Assembly (NCBI GenBank): GCA_032622095.1
Contig: CP136064.1
Location: forward strand, 149,977,819 to 150,041,818
Direction of reading: 5' to 3'
Origin: Siphonodentalium dalli
Lineage: Eukaryota; Mollusca; Scaphopoda; Gadilida; Siphonodentaliidae
Length of the DNA: 64,000 nt
Shown: positions 10,532 through 22,238 of the stretch, one piece after another
Numbering within the stretch: position 1 is the stretch's first letter
Layout of the letters: each line of letters opens with the position of its first letter
Position numbers and translations under genes: made by a program
The notes under the pieces: model-generated
Database searches by the model: none
What the model saw: the letters and a program-made list of their open reading frames with translations, nothing else
What the model was told of the DNA's origin: nothing

Positions 10532-12111
10532 CTAGACACAGGAGCTTGGAATTTGGTCAAAACCCCTCTTTTATTGGCGGAACCACCACCCGGGACCAAA
10601 GGTCACGGAAGGAACGAAACAGAAAATTGTTGCCACCTATTTTGAACTCAACTGTATTCCTACAAAAAATATATTTTCACTAAAAACTTTTGGTACCTCT
10701 TACACCTTAGATGCCAATCTACAACATTCCATAGGTATATTTTTCCAGTTCTTCGAAAACCTCACTTTATTTCGGTAATGTATTGTAAATTCACCAACGA
10801 ACACAAATCTGCGACACCTCCATCATCCGTTGTAGAATCTGAATGACAAATGGCACAAAACCATTTTTCCGGAATAACAAAGTCGGAACGAAATAAAATC
10901 GAAACCTAAATTGAAAGCCCGCGAAATTCAAAAATATTTGAAAGTGCGTGCGATTTTCTAACTTAGGCGCCAGAAAACTTAAATCTGTTTATGTTTGCGT
11001 CATACTATGCTCGTTTTTGAAGATCTAATCCTGATGTTTTGTGCATTTTCCTGAAAATTTCTGTATTTTTCTGTGTCTGCTGTTCTTCATTAGACTGAAT
11101 GGTAATTTGTACATATATTTAATATTTAATTTATTTCTATTTATGGCACGACCACCTGGTATAGTTTTTTCTTCTTCTTGTTTTATGTTCGTTATGTACA
11201 GGTAGGCGTATATGTACTACTTGACTTTGTACTGCTACTGGTTGCAATGATTGGTCATACGGGGACCAAAACTCTCTAGCTCCCTCTCTCTCTCATAGGA
11301 GCTTGTGTCGCGCTCCGTTGTATAGGCCTAAAATATCCATCATATAATAGTAATAGTAATCAACCAACTGATTACTGGTCGAATATCACGAAGTAGAAGA
11401 AAAAGAAATATAGACTCACGGGGAGGCCTGGTATATATGTCTATGCATGAAGCGATTCCTTTGTGCGTTTTGGTGCAGATTCGTTGCCAGAATATTTTAA
11501 TTATTTCCACATCAAATGCTGTTTTTTACTAGTTCTGACGAACAAATATATGTCTTAGTTGATGAGAGAAGACATTTTTCTTGAGTTAGGTAACGATATT
11601 GGCCATGCATATATAGAACGAGTGTTTAGTTTCGCGAAATTCAAATTTGTCAATGTAGGGTACAAAAACTCGCCATTAATATGCCAAATACAGTAACAAA
11701 ATGTAATAAGATTCTTTAATGTAAGAGCACAAAATTAACCTGCGTATTCTTCACAGTATACGTTTTATTTGTGCGTTTGCAAGTTGTATATAATACAAAC
11801 TGGTTTACCGAATAACTAGTTTATAAATTTGAGTTAGTGATAAACTCGCTAACATAAATTTTATTTAATAAGCAACTATAAGTATTGTCAACTGTACCGG
11901 TACCAGGATCTATAAATAGTATACGTCACTCGTAACGAATCAGCACCAAAACTCTCAAAGAATGGCTTTATGCATATGATTATATAGCCTGTGCTCATGA
12001 ATTGGAAATTCAATTTTAAAATCCAAGACAGCTATAGCCACCATCGGCATTGTTTTTCTCAAAATCAAAAATACCAAAAAAATATTAAAAACATTACTTA
12101 ATGTAACTTTC

Positions 12112-12580
12112 GCTGATGGGGTCACTGTCACAAGGCTCCGCGATCCGATCACATTCGTAGCCAGGTTTTTAATCGATCACAAATGTAGCCAGCTTTTCTA
12201 TGGCGATCACATTTGTAGGCAGCTTTTCATATTCAGGCGAGCCTCAATGAACACGATCAGGTTAATCTAATTTTTCTGAGTTGATGGATGAAAACAACTT
12301 GAATTTAGTTTTGATATAAGTTCATTTATAACCTGATGTTTCGGATCAATGTCGTTGGAATGCTCGAATTATATTCCAATATAAGTTGATAAACGAAGTC
12401 AGTTTTGGAGCATGACGTCCACATTTTAGTCACGAACGTGATGACGTCATATTTCGGGCAATATAAACCACGAATTAGAAAAGCTGACTACGAATGTGAT
12501 CGCCGGTGAAATAAGCTGGCTACACTGGCTACGAATGTGACCGTCACTGACCGGAGTCTTGTGACAATGACCCCATCGGC
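12112..12580. mobile_element. 469-bp TIR element, 9-bp target duplication GTAACTTTC
   Basis: Ends are GCTGATGGGGTCACTGTCAC and its inverted counterpart (GCCGATGGGGTCATTGTCAC), alignable for about 30 bp. They are flanked by the perfect direct repeat GTAACTTTC at 12103-12111 and 12581-12589. The interior has repeated CGATCACA(T/A)TTGTAG(C/G)CAGC words in inverted arrangement. A 9-bp TSD is known for Mutator-like and Merlin-type elements; nothing coding decides between them. Related in termini and TSD length to 58927-59670. Confidence 0.9.
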
Positions 12581-12589
12581 GTAACTTTC

Positions 12590-13245
12590 ATGGTCGATGA
12601 AACGAGTGGCTGAAATCCGACGGCGGCCATGTTTCTATGACTAATTACACGACGATCGCACCAATGTTACAGTCTCTAGCAATGATTCGTTCTCATTTTG
12701 ATACCAATGTCATGACCCATGAACAATTTAACGATGATCGGTTCATCGACATAGGCCTAGGCTCTAGGCAGTATTATTGATTTAATTATATATGCGGTGT
12801 TGTCGCTGAAATCCGACGGCGGCCATGTTTCTTTGAGAATTCACAGCAAAATGACTCGTTCCCATCTATATGTCAATGTCAACCTCCGTGACAAATTTAA
12901 TTATGATCGGACCAACACTGCGACCTCTTGCCCACGGTGCTAAATGATGCAATTTTGAAATCCAAGATGGCTGTTGGCGGCCATTTTTTTCATGCAAATA
13001 AGCCCAAAATGACTCGGTGTCGTCTATATATCAGTGTCATGATCGGTGAACAATTTCGTGATGATATAGGAGCACCGACACAGGCTCTAGGCTGTGTTAT
13101 TGATTAAGATTTATCTAGTATTATCACTTAAATCCACGATGGCTGCCAGTGGCCATGTTTTTATGCAAATGAGCCCAAAATAATTCGTTCCCATCTAGAC
13201 GCCAATGTTATCATCCATCAAAAAGTTCATGATGATCAGTGCATC
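12590..13245 (-). repeat. Decayed Helentron-type satellite units, reversed
   Basis: Three to four diverged units of 160-190 bp, each with GAAATCC(A/G)A(T/C)GGC, GGCCATGTTT, GACTCGTTCCCATCTA and TGATGATCGG words. These are the reverse complement of words in the 160-bp arrays at 15.8-18.1 kb and 49.8-51.5 kb. Confidence 0.75.
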
Positions 13246-13683
13246 GGTACGGTCGTGTAATAAACATGTAATCAGCAGCTATGTTCGAAATTATAAACGG
13301 TACTTTCAGGCTATCCGTCTCCGGATCATAGTTTTAAAGTTTCCGCACATTTCGGAACCATTTCCGCTCCTCAGATTCTACAACGGATGATGGAGGTGTC
13401 GCAGATTTGTGTTCGTTGGTGAATTTACAATACATTACCGAAATAAAGTGAGGTTTTCGAAGAACTGGAAAAATATACCTATGGAATGTTGTAGATTGGC
13501 ATCTAAGGTGTAAGAGGTACCAAAAGTTTTTAGTGAAAATATATTTTTTGTAGGAATACAGTTGAGTTCAAAATAGGTGGCAACAATTTTCTGTTTCGTT
13601 CCTTCCGTGACCTTTGGTCCCGGGTGGTGGTTGCGCCAATAAAAGAGGGGTTTTGACCAAATTCCAAGCTCCTGTGGTCTAGA

Positions 13684-14560
13684 GTACGTCGTCCGCATGA
13701 AATAGTTTTCGTGTCATTAATTTGCACATATTTAGTGCTCTGATGAGCATGGATGAACGCCTTATGTGGCAGTTTTGATTGTCTAACATCCGGAAAATAA
13801 CATGTTCATTGTTCACATTTCTTAGACAAACATGTTGTTAATCACCATGTTCATGTGGCATTTCTATCCAATGACAACCTTGAAATGCCAGTTAATCAAG
13901 CTAAATGGTTGATACCTTTACGCCTACGGGTCAGATCCAGCCGTGACGCACATTGTGTCTACATATCATTGATGAAATTCACTAAATGTGTAGAAGATAT
14001 AGGTGCGTCTATATATGTACTAGAATGTTTCTATCCACATGTATATACCCACAATCGCATGACACGGAATTGTCACATAAAGTTTGAAGGGTATACAATG
14101 TACGTGCGAATTTTTATTTTTCCTCTTGATATTGAAGAAAATAATTTTACTTTGAAACTCCCCAGCTCCGATAACCAACTTGCCCACCAATTAAGTAAAC
14201 CCCAGATTATTCGCTTTTCCCTCCTGTCCTTTTCACTTTCGCCAGCACTGGAAAACGTATTATAGCCTGATGCTTCCGGACTTAGACCACCAATGCCCAT
14301 ATATTTGATGTTCCGAATAGTCGTTATAAGTAGAAATGTTGACACTGTGTTATCAAATAATCCAGATTCGTAGCAATTTAATTTCTTTTTAATTAATTTC
14401 CAGATAGTCCCTCGTAATAAGTGGACATCGTGTTGGATCCTGCACTAGATACTGCTTAGTTGGAACATTTCGGGCTGAACTGATTGTGGTAGTAGATTAT
14501 TGGCAACATGTTTAAGAGGTCTGTCATCGTTAGCTCACAACCGAAGTGTTGTTTCGGCTT
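13684..14560. other. Unique stretch with an unrecognised 136-codon open frame
   Basis: A plus-strand frame at 13855-14265 (136 codons) begins MAFLSNDNLEMPVNQAKW. It is not repetitive, but it shows no motif, signal peptide or splice support. Its composition is similar to its surroundings, so it is probably chance. Nothing else is seen here. Confidence 0.3.
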
Positions 14561-15603
14561 TCCTCTGAGCAGAACTTAAATTTCGACAATTTTCGGTGGC
14601 CATTTTGGTAGCCATCTTAGCATTTTGAATCGTGATTGGCTACTCATACCCACAAAAACATTGATTTCAATCAATGATGTGTATTGGTGCCGAATTGGCG
14701 TTTTGTCGAATGGGTTTTCGTGAATAACTAAATATTTGCCATTTTCATTATTATTGGCGACCATGTTGGACGCCATCTTGAATTCTGTATTTTCCCCAAA
14801 GCGGATTTTAGCGGATTTTGGATATGTTATACACGAGATTCTCCCGCGTCGAATGACAACAAAACCGTTTCTTTACCAATTCCTTCTGGGTCTAACCCTC
14901 TGACGACCATTCTAAATATCTGCCATTTTCCATATTTTGACCGCCATTTTGGCAGCCATTTTAAGACAAAGCGCCAATTTGGGTTTCATTGAATTGGAAT
15001 AATTATAGATAATGGTATGCCCAACTTACATTGTACAGTTCTGTCCATTTCTTGTTGATATACGACTGGAATCCCAATGGCGATTTTTGTGGAATTTTAT
15101 ACCGCGTTCTGTAAAATCAAATTTTTGAGGGTGTATATGAGGCTGGGACCCCATTTATGGTATCTTTCATTGCTCCAATGATGAATTAACATGAATATGA
15201 CTAATCATTGTCGCCAGTCTGAACCATTATCAAACAACAGGAATTGATCTTTAAGATATTAGGCAAAAATTTCAAATTTTCGAGTTTAGGCCACCATTTT
15301 GGCAGCCATCTGGGGCGAGGGGTTCCATTTTTTCAATAGATGTGTGGCATAATACTTTACCTTCGCAAAAATGTATACATTTGTATTAATATGGCAACAT
15401 TTGTTCTCATTATGTCGAATTAATCTCAGTCAGAATCTCTTTTGACTAAAGGCGGCCATGTTGTACGCCATCTTGGATCCTGGATTTTGCCCAAAGCGGA
15501 TTTTAGCGGATTTTGGATATGTTGTAGCAGAGATTCTCTCGCGTTGAATGACACCGAGATCGCTTCTATACCAATTTCTTCTGGGTTGACCCCCTTTTAG
15601 CTC
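14561..15603 (-). repeat. Right arm of the large inverted repeat
   Basis: Reverse complement of the 8180-8895 arm over 14925-15603. A second partial copy of the TCCGCTAAAATCCGC / GGCGTCCAACATGG block lies at 14755-14925, so this arm holds one full and one partial unit. It abuts the Helentron-like element, which starts at about 15597. Confidence 0.75.
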
Positions 15604-18217
15604 AACTTTACTTTGTAAAGTTTGAGCTATTGCCATGGCTTTGTCGTCCGTCGTCCGTGTGTACGTGTGTGCGTGTGTACGTGTGTACGTAAGGCGTCAA
15701 CAATGCAGGCTACAGGTCGTACCTTTCGTCGGATCATTATGAAATTTCTCATAGCTGTTGACATCAACATTTAGACCAGAATAATTAATTTTGGGGTCAT
15801 TCGGAAAAAAAACATGGCCGCCAGTGGCCATATTGGATTTCAAAATTCAATCCATTAGCACGGGCTAATCTTCATGAAATTTGTCATGGATGTTAATATT
15901 GACATGTAGATGGGAACGAGTAATTTTGGGGTCATTCGGCCCAAAAACATGGCCGTCAGCAGCCATCTTGGATTTTACTCTTTGTATGACTAAATTCTTT
16001 AGCACGGGCTACAGGTCGTACTTTTAGTCTGATCATCATAAATTTTATCAAGAATGTTAATAATGACATGTAGATGGGAACGAGTCATTTTGGGGTCATT
16101 CGGCCAAAAAACATGGCCGCCAGCAGCCATCTTGTATTTTACTCTTTGTATGACTAAATCCTTTAGCACGGGCTACAGGTCGTACCTTTAGTCTGATCAT
16201 CATAAAATTTGTCATGGCTGTTGAAATTGGAATGTAGATGGGAACGAGTCATGTTGGGGTCATTCGGACAAAAAACATGGCCGCCAGCAGACATTTTGGA
16301 TTTCAAAATTTAATCCATTAGCACGGGCCACAGGTCGTACTGTTCGTCTGATCACCATGAAATTTGTCATGGATGATAATATTGACATGTAGATGGGAAC
16401 GAGTAATTTTGGGGTCATTCGGCCAATAAACATGGCCGCCAGCAGCCATCTTCGATTTTACTCTTTGTATGACTAAATTCTTTAGCACGGGCTGCAGGTC
16501 GTACCTTTAGTCTGATCATCATAAAATTTGTCATGGATATTAACAATGACATGTAGATGGGAACGAGTAATTTTGGGGTCATTCGGCTAAAAAACATGGT
16601 CGCCAGCAGCCATCTTGGATTTTACTCTTTGTATGACTAAATCCTTTAGCACGGGCTACAGGTCCTACTTTTAGTCTGATCATCATAAAATTTGTCAAGA
16701 ATGTTAATAATGACATGTAGATGGGAACGAGTCATTTTGGGGTCATTCGGACAAAAAACATGGCCGCCAGCGGCCATATTTGATTAAAAAAATTAATCCA
16801 TTAGCACGGGCCACAGGTCGTACTGTTCTTCTGATCATCATGAAATTTGTAATGGATGATAATATTGACATGTAGATGGGAACAAGTAATTTTGGGGTCA
16901 TTCGGCCAATAAACATGGCCGCCAGCAGCCATCTTGGATTTTACTCTTTGTATGACTAAATTCTTTAGCACGGGCTGCAGGTCGTACCTTTAGTCTGATC
17001 ATCATAAAATGTATCATGGATGTTAACAATGACATGTAGATGGGAACGACTCATTTTGGGGTCATTCGGCCAAAAAACCTGGTCGCCAGCAGCCATCTTG
17101 GATTTTACTCTTTGTATGACTAAATCCTTTAGCACGGGCTACAGGTTGTACCTTTAGCTGATCATCATGAAATTTGTCATGAATGTTAATAATGACATGT
17201 AGATGGGAACGAGTCATTTTGAGGTCATTCGGCCGAAAAACATGGCCGCCAGCAGCCATCTTGGATTTTACTCATTGTATGACTAAATCCTTTAGCATGG
17301 GCTACAGGTCGTACCTTTAGTCTGATCATCATAAAATTTGTCATAGTTGTTGAAATTGGAATGTAGATTGGAAACAAGTCATTTTGGGGTCATTCGGAAA
17401 AAAACATGGCCGCCAGCGGCCATCTTGGATTAAAAAATTTAATCCATTAGCACGGGCCACAGGTCGTACTGTTCGTCTGATGATCATGAAATTTGTCATG
17501 TAGGATAATATTGACATGTAGATGGGAACGAGTAATTTTGGGGTCATTCGGCCCAAAAACATGGCCGCCAGCAGCCATCTTGGATTTTACTCTTTGTATG
17601 ACTAAATTCTTTAGCATGGGCTACAGGTCGTACCTTTAGTCTGATCATCATAAAATTTGTCATGGATGTTAACGATGACATGTAGATGGGAACGACTCAT
17701 TTTGGGGTCAATCGGATGAAAACATGGCCGCCAGCAGCCATCTTGGATTTTACTCTTTGTATGACTAAATTCTTTAGCACGGGCTACATGTCATACCTTT
17801 AGTCTGATCATCATAAAATTTGTCGTGAATGTTAATAATGACATGTAGATGGGAACGAGTCATTTTGGGATCATTCGGCCAAAAAACATGGCCGCCAGCA
17901 GCCATCTTGGATTTTACTCTTTGTATGACTAAATTCTTTAGCATGGGCTACAGGTCGTACCTTTAGTCTGATCGTCATAAAATTTGTCATGGATGTTAAC
18001 GATGACATGTAGATGGGAACGACTCATTTTTGGGGTCATTCGGCCGAAAACAAGGCCACCAGCAGCCATCTTGGATTTTACTTTTCTCTTCATGTCTATA
18101 AACATGTATTAGATATTCAACTTTCCACATTCCTAATGGCTCCATTGACTGTAATACATTAAATTATTCCCTTTCCAAGTTGAGCTACAGTGTCATTGAC
18201 ACTTTCATTTTGCGTAC
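15597..18217 (+). mobile_element. Helentron/HINE-like element with ~160-bp tandem units
   Basis: The left end is TTTTAGCTCAAC followed at once by a hairpin (AGCTCAACTTTAC with GTAAAGTTTGAGCT) and a GTCGTCCGTCGTCC / TGTGTACG stretch. The right end is AAGTTGAGCTACAG, a small AGTGTCA-TTGACACT hairpin and TTTCATTT. The second copy (31868 plus 49816-51588) has the same two ends, which fixes the boundaries. Between 15780 and 18085 lie about 15 units of about 160 bp. From established knowledge, non-autonomous Helentrons in molluscs carry central tandem units of this size; no Rep/helicase is encoded here. Assignment is by architecture only. Confidence 0.75.
15780..18085 (+). repeat. ~160-bp satellite array, about 15 units
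   Basis: Each unit contains CATGGCCGCCAGCAGCCATC, TTGGATTTTACTCTTTGTAT, GCACGGGCTACAGGTCGTAC, CTGATCATCATAAAATTTGT and GACATGTAGATGGGAACGAG. The ATGGCCGCC word starts at about 15813, 15950, 16111, 16276, 16431, 16595, 16758, 16915, 17080, 17239, 17405, 17558, 17723, 17887 and 18045. Two alternating variants (AAAATTTAATCC and TTTTACTCTTTG) hint at a higher-order pattern. Size and host element fit the bivalve 160-bp satellites, to be tested by alignment. Confidence 0.92.
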
Positions 18218-19465
18218 CACGACCACACTATTAAGGTAGTTCAGAAAAGTAGTGGGAGATAATTTTACGTTATATTTACATAGGATTCGTGTACGGTTGT
18301 GAAGAAATACTCGTAATAAAGTACTTTATATTAACTTTTAATCATAATGCTTTCAATGTGACATTCAATTAATGCCACTAAATACGATTTGGTCCGTGAT
18401 ATGCATTTTCTGGAATGGAAAGTGTCCGTAATTCGACGTCAATTACTGCGCTAAATCAAACTCTCTTGTGGCAAATTGTTCGTATTTTGCGTCCAGGTTT
18501 ATTTACTCTGATTTCTTACGTGTTGTGGGGATTTAGTCTTGTAATTTTTCTCGATCAGCTAGTGCAAGTATTGGATGATCTGATTTCTTACGTGTAGTGG
18601 GGATTTAGTTTTGTAGTTTTCCTAGATCATCTGGCGCACATGTAAGTATTGGAGGTATACTGAAGCACATAATTCAGAGTGATTTTTCTCATAAACGTAC
18701 ACACGTACGTTGATGAAATTAATCAATGGATATATGAGTCAATATCAATTTTGGTCAAAATTTATGTCCTCGGTGGATGATGAGTGCATAATGCAACGTG
18801 CGGATCCCAATTATTGTTCCCAGTGTGCATCTCTATCACTGTCACAACATGCACACACAAATAAGCGTGATGTTCGGGTATATATGTATGTAATGGGCTC
18901 ATTCATGGCCAGATTTGACCAAAATGGCCTGTCCCCAGGAAAATTTTACAGGCTAAAATCGAAATTTCGATATTTTAACTACATGCCACCGAGAAAATCC
19001 TCTGGCATATCATTAGTTTAGTTCTTGATATAAACTACTGTCACATATACACCACCCAAGATTGAACTTAACTAAGTGAAAATTGCTCAGAAACTTTGTT
19101 CCTCAGCATTTTGTCTCTCATGTAACGAAGTGCTATTTACTTGACATAATGACGTATCCCTGATATTTATAATCTCCGTATTTTGTTCTCCGTGATGCTG
19201 TGTACGTCACAATATCGGAAACGCATGTCGTCTGAATCAAAAAACAACTTGCGATAACACAATTATATAATAGGTAGGTTGACCCCCTCGCGTACTTTTC
19301 AAAGTCGTCTTTTAAATAACGCATGTTTGTTCGCTATAACATATGTATAATTATATTTCAAATAAATGTTTCCGAAGCCACTGTGGTGTATTTTATACTT
19401 CCCTATTTTCGCCATACTGGAGGGAGAACTCATTGAATGCCGTGACCAGAATGGTCTGTACTATC
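18218..19465. other. Mostly unique sequence with an ~72-bp direct duplication
   Basis: 18507-18578 and 18579-18655 are tandem copies (TCTGATTTCTTACGTG...GGGGATTTAG). A 103-codon plus frame at 18710-19021 has no recognised motif. No gene is supported. Confidence 0.6.
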
Positions 19466-20189
19466 TCTACTGTAACGTTCTCTGCTGTAACAGGCCAAAC
19501 GTTACAGGAGAGACCAATACTGTAACGAAAGGGGAAGGCTGCTGTTTACAGAGGCTGTTTGTGCGTGAACACACGCAACACCAAGCTGAAATATCTAGAG
19601 GGTGTAACTGGGGTCTTGTTCTTCTTTCAGATTACAAAATGTGTTTGATTTGGAAAATATTATCATTTACGTGCGTCGATGTTTTGAATTTTCGTTACAT
19701 GAAAGATATGTTTATGTTACATTAAAGATGTTCTTATGTGGTAAGTCGATTTTGCATTTCATGTGATTGTTATGAAACCATGATAGCCGGGAGAAAACAT
19801 CAATTATAACGAGACTGTTACTTTGTATTAGTTATTCCTTCGGTTGCAACATGATTCCGTGTACGATCTAACTCAAATCGAGTGGCCGTTACAGTAAATA
19901 CAACAATTGTTATCCAGAGGACATGTCTGTGGCATTTAATAATGTTTTCTCTTTTCTTTGCCGCGGAAATATATCACACGATATACATAATATTTAATTG
20001 GTTATGTTTGTCTTCCAACTCGAACTATTTTTCTGGTTTGGATAATAGTAACATTTCTAGTGTTAAATTTGGGAAATTAGTGTTACACGAGGGATATATG
20101 TATGTTATAGTAAGGATATTGATACGCTGTGAGTTGATTATGCGTTAGGGGGACGTCTTTTAAACAATATGGCCATCCCAGATTGCATG

Positions 20190-20830
20190 ACTACGTTGGG
20201 CCAACGTTGGCATAATGTCGGCACGGTTTGCATTAGGTTTGGTTGGGTTGACGTTGTTGGCCCTTGGTTGGCCCAACGTATTCCTCCCAGCCGTTGGAAA
20301 TATAACGTTGGCCCAACGTTGTGCCAACGCGAACATGCCAACGGAATTATCTGCAGTAAATTGGTTGGGTTGGCGTGGTTGGCCCCTTGGTTGGCCCAAC
20401 GTATTCCTCCCAACCGTTGGAAATATAACGTTGGCCCCCAACGTTGAGCCATCGCGAACATGCCAACGGAATTATCTGCAGTATAAATTGGTTGGGTTGG
20501 CGTGGTTGGCCTTTGGTTGGCCCAACGTATTCCTCCAAACCGTTGGAAATATAACGTTGGCCAATGTTGTGCCAACGCGAACATTCCAACGGAATTATCT
20601 GCAGTAAATTGGTTGGGTTGGTGTGGTTGTGCCTTGGTTGGCCCAACGAATTCCTCACAACCATTGAAAGTATAACGTTGGGCCAACGCCAACACGAAAA
20701 TGGAATTTACTGTACACATCACATTGGTTGGGTTTACGTTGTTGGCCCTTGGTTGACCCCAATTAAGGTATTCCTCCCATGCAACAGTTGGAATTATAAC
20801 GTTGGTCCAATGTTGGGTCAACGCTAACGG
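20190..20830. repeat. CCAACGTTGG palindromic-word array, left
   Basis: Four to five tandem units of about 120 bp built from CCAACG, CGTTGG and GGTTGGCCC words, with a conserved spacer AACGGAATTATCTGCAGTA and TTCCTCCCAACCGTTGGAAA. Words such as GGCCAACGTTGGC are near-perfect palindromes. Open frames on both strands (up to 261 codons, with WANVIFPT- and GPTLYFQR-like repeats) are translations of the array. Confidence 0.9.
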
Positions 20831-21009
20831 CCTCATGGCAGTCCAATTACATATAGCGTACATACATGTGATATAAATCTCAACGATATGCCGATACTTT
20901 ATGTTCCGTAAACACACGTACAATCATTGCTGACACAATATATGCTACGATATGTCATAAGATACGTTGGATGGTGTCGGTTGGTATATCGTTGGCCCGA
21001 CGTAGTGCG

Positions 21010-21228
21010 AACGTAGATGACGTAAAAAGCTCTGACGTCAAACTCTACGCGCGTGCACACAACGGATCAGGCGTCTGCTTTTCTTATTGCGCGCTTTGTT
21101 CTGGTTCTCGTTCAGTGTTGCTGCTGGTATTGATTTGAGCAAATAAAGGATTCAGTTTCTTTAATTTTGAATTCAAGGATTTGTTCGTTCTGTAGATGCC
21201 GCCATCGGTCATCGAGTCGCTATCCGAG
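21010..21228 (+). promoter_or_regulatory. Possible promoter and first coding exon (weak)
   Basis: A locally more GC-rich stretch has TGACGTAA (about 21017) and TGACGTCA (about 21034), which are CRE-like sites, then GCGCGCTTTGTTCTGGTTCT and an initiator-like TTCAGTG (about 21111). An ATG at 21196 opens 11 codons, MPPSVIESLSE, followed directly by GTAGGT, a good splice-donor match at 21229. There is no TATA box and the start context is poor (TAG precedes the ATG). The block lies between two CCAACGTTGG arrays, so it may be part of an element. Speculative. Confidence 0.25.
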
Positions 21229-21415
21229 GTAGGTTTACGTTTGTGAGAAACTACTCTTTTGTGTAAAAATAATTATTTTTCCCAATATTTTTCTCGGAAT
21301 CAAAAAGTTTTGAATGTTTGCACGGCGTACATATAAGTTATAGCGGAGAATACTTATTGACATGCATAGTAGTTTCTCACAAACTTGCATCAGATAGCGA
21401 CATGGTGGCTGAAGG
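21196..21415. repeat. Interrupted inverted repeat (GTTTGTGAGAAACTACT)
   Basis: GTCGCTATC followed by GTTTGTGAGAAACTACT at about 21214-21258 is mirrored by AGTAGTTTCTCACAAAC and GATAGCGAC at about 21367-21402. The left arm includes the candidate exon-donor junction at 21228. Confidence 0.7.
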
Positions 21416-21469
21416 TGGTAACTGAATTATGAACGGATTATTGGATGCCACAAAAAAATTACAAAATTC

Positions 21470-21715
21470 CCCAACGTTATGCCAACCAATTTAGTTTGAG
21501 TTCCCAACGTTGTCCCTCCGTTGGGTCAACGTTATGCCAACCAAAGGGTTTCGTTTCCAACGTTAGGCCAACGTTATGCCAACCATGTGGTCTGGATATC
21601 AACGTTAGCCCAACGTTGGGCCAACGCTCTGTATATGTCGTCCAACGTTGGCCCAACGTAGGCCCAATGCGTTGACCCAATGAGCAAAATTACGTTGGCC
21701 CAAGTGGTTGTGGGT
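21470..21715. repeat. CCAACGTTGG palindromic-word array, right
   Basis: Dense CCAACGTT, GGCCAACGTT, ATGCCAACC and CCAACGTTGGCCCAACGT words. The words are as in the left array but the spacers differ (AAAGGGTTTCGTTTCC; TGTGGTCTGGATAT). Frames here on both strands are repeat translations. Confidence 0.88.
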
Positions 21716-22125
21716 GGTGAGGAGATATGTGAGGAGGTCGAGCAAGGTAGCGGGGTCAGTGAAAGTTGTGAGCAGAGTGGTGTGCGCGCCGATGTGACTG
21801 TTGATGAGGACATATATTTGATGGAAGCTGGGTTGAACACGATTATTGCAAGAATTATGAGTCGATCATGCACCAAGGTTCACAGGTAGAGGTTGCCGCG
21901 GAAATACGGGGCGAGCAGATATGTAAGAAGACGGTGGTTGAGCAAGGTGTTGCGTTAAATATTCTAACTGCGTTTGCTGGCCGAAAAAATGTAATGACAT
22001 TTCTTGGTATAATTATGATGAAGTGATCTCGTTTATTCCAGATCCACAACTGATCGAGGGGTCTCATTCACATTTCGCTGTTGGGGAATGTGCGTGGGAC
22101 TCGGCGATGAGTAAACTGTTTTAAA
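21690..22125 (+). pseudogene. Possible decayed or spliced coding stretch (weak)
   Basis: Composition shifts from its AT-rich neighbours. One frame (to 21889) reads GGEEICEEVEQGSGVSESCE... and ends at CAG|GTAGAG, a donor-like site. An overlapping frame from about 21807 to 22024 reads ...NYESIMHQGSQVEVAAEI and RGEQICKKTVVEQGVALN; the GE(E/Q)IC block occurs in both, suggesting an internal duplication. A third piece after a pyrimidine-rich TCGTTTATTCCAG (about 22039) reads HFAVGECAWDSAMSKLF and stops at 22123. No family is recognised. It could be exons, a broken gene or chance. Confidence 0.25.
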
Positions 22126-22167
22126 GGTTATCATTACTTCACCTCACTAATATACTTTTTTTAATAT

Positions 22168-22238
22168 GTGAATATAATCACAGGTCCCCAGAACAAAAAT
22201 TGTGGTAATTTTTTTTTCTGGGGACCTGTGAATATAAT
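22168..22238. repeat. Short hairpin between GTGAATATAAT direct repeats
   Basis: CACAGGTCCCCAG (22179) and CTGGGGACCTGTG (ending 22230) form a stem around a T-rich loop. The 11-bp GTGAATATAAT stands at 22168-22178 and 22228-22238, the latter overlapping the stem end. It looks like a very small insertion. Confidence 0.7.

Larger units (their letters stand above)
10532..13683. mobile_element. 3.15-kb inverted-repeat element with 313-bp arms
   Basis: 10532-10844 (starting CTAGACACAGGAGCTTGG) is almost exactly the reverse complement of 13371-13683, with only a handful of mismatches, so the structure is young or gene-converted. The interior contains a short CT microsatellite (about 11279-11296), a 9-bp-TSD element (12112-12580) and reversed Helentron satellite units (12590-13245). 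No target duplication was seen next to TCTAGA and no transposase frame is present. It sits inside the larger inverted repeat 8180-15603. Confidence 0.75.

Noticed and set aside
20138-20923. 261-codon minus-strand frame, the longest in the window
   Set aside because: It lies over the CCAACGTTGG array. Repeats such as GPTLYFQRLGGIRWANQ reflect the 120-bp unit, and the complementary strand is equally open.
21680-21889. Confident protein call for the 69-codon frame
   Set aside because: The N-terminal residues come from the array, no family is recognised and the splice signals are weak; kept only as a low-confidence candidate.
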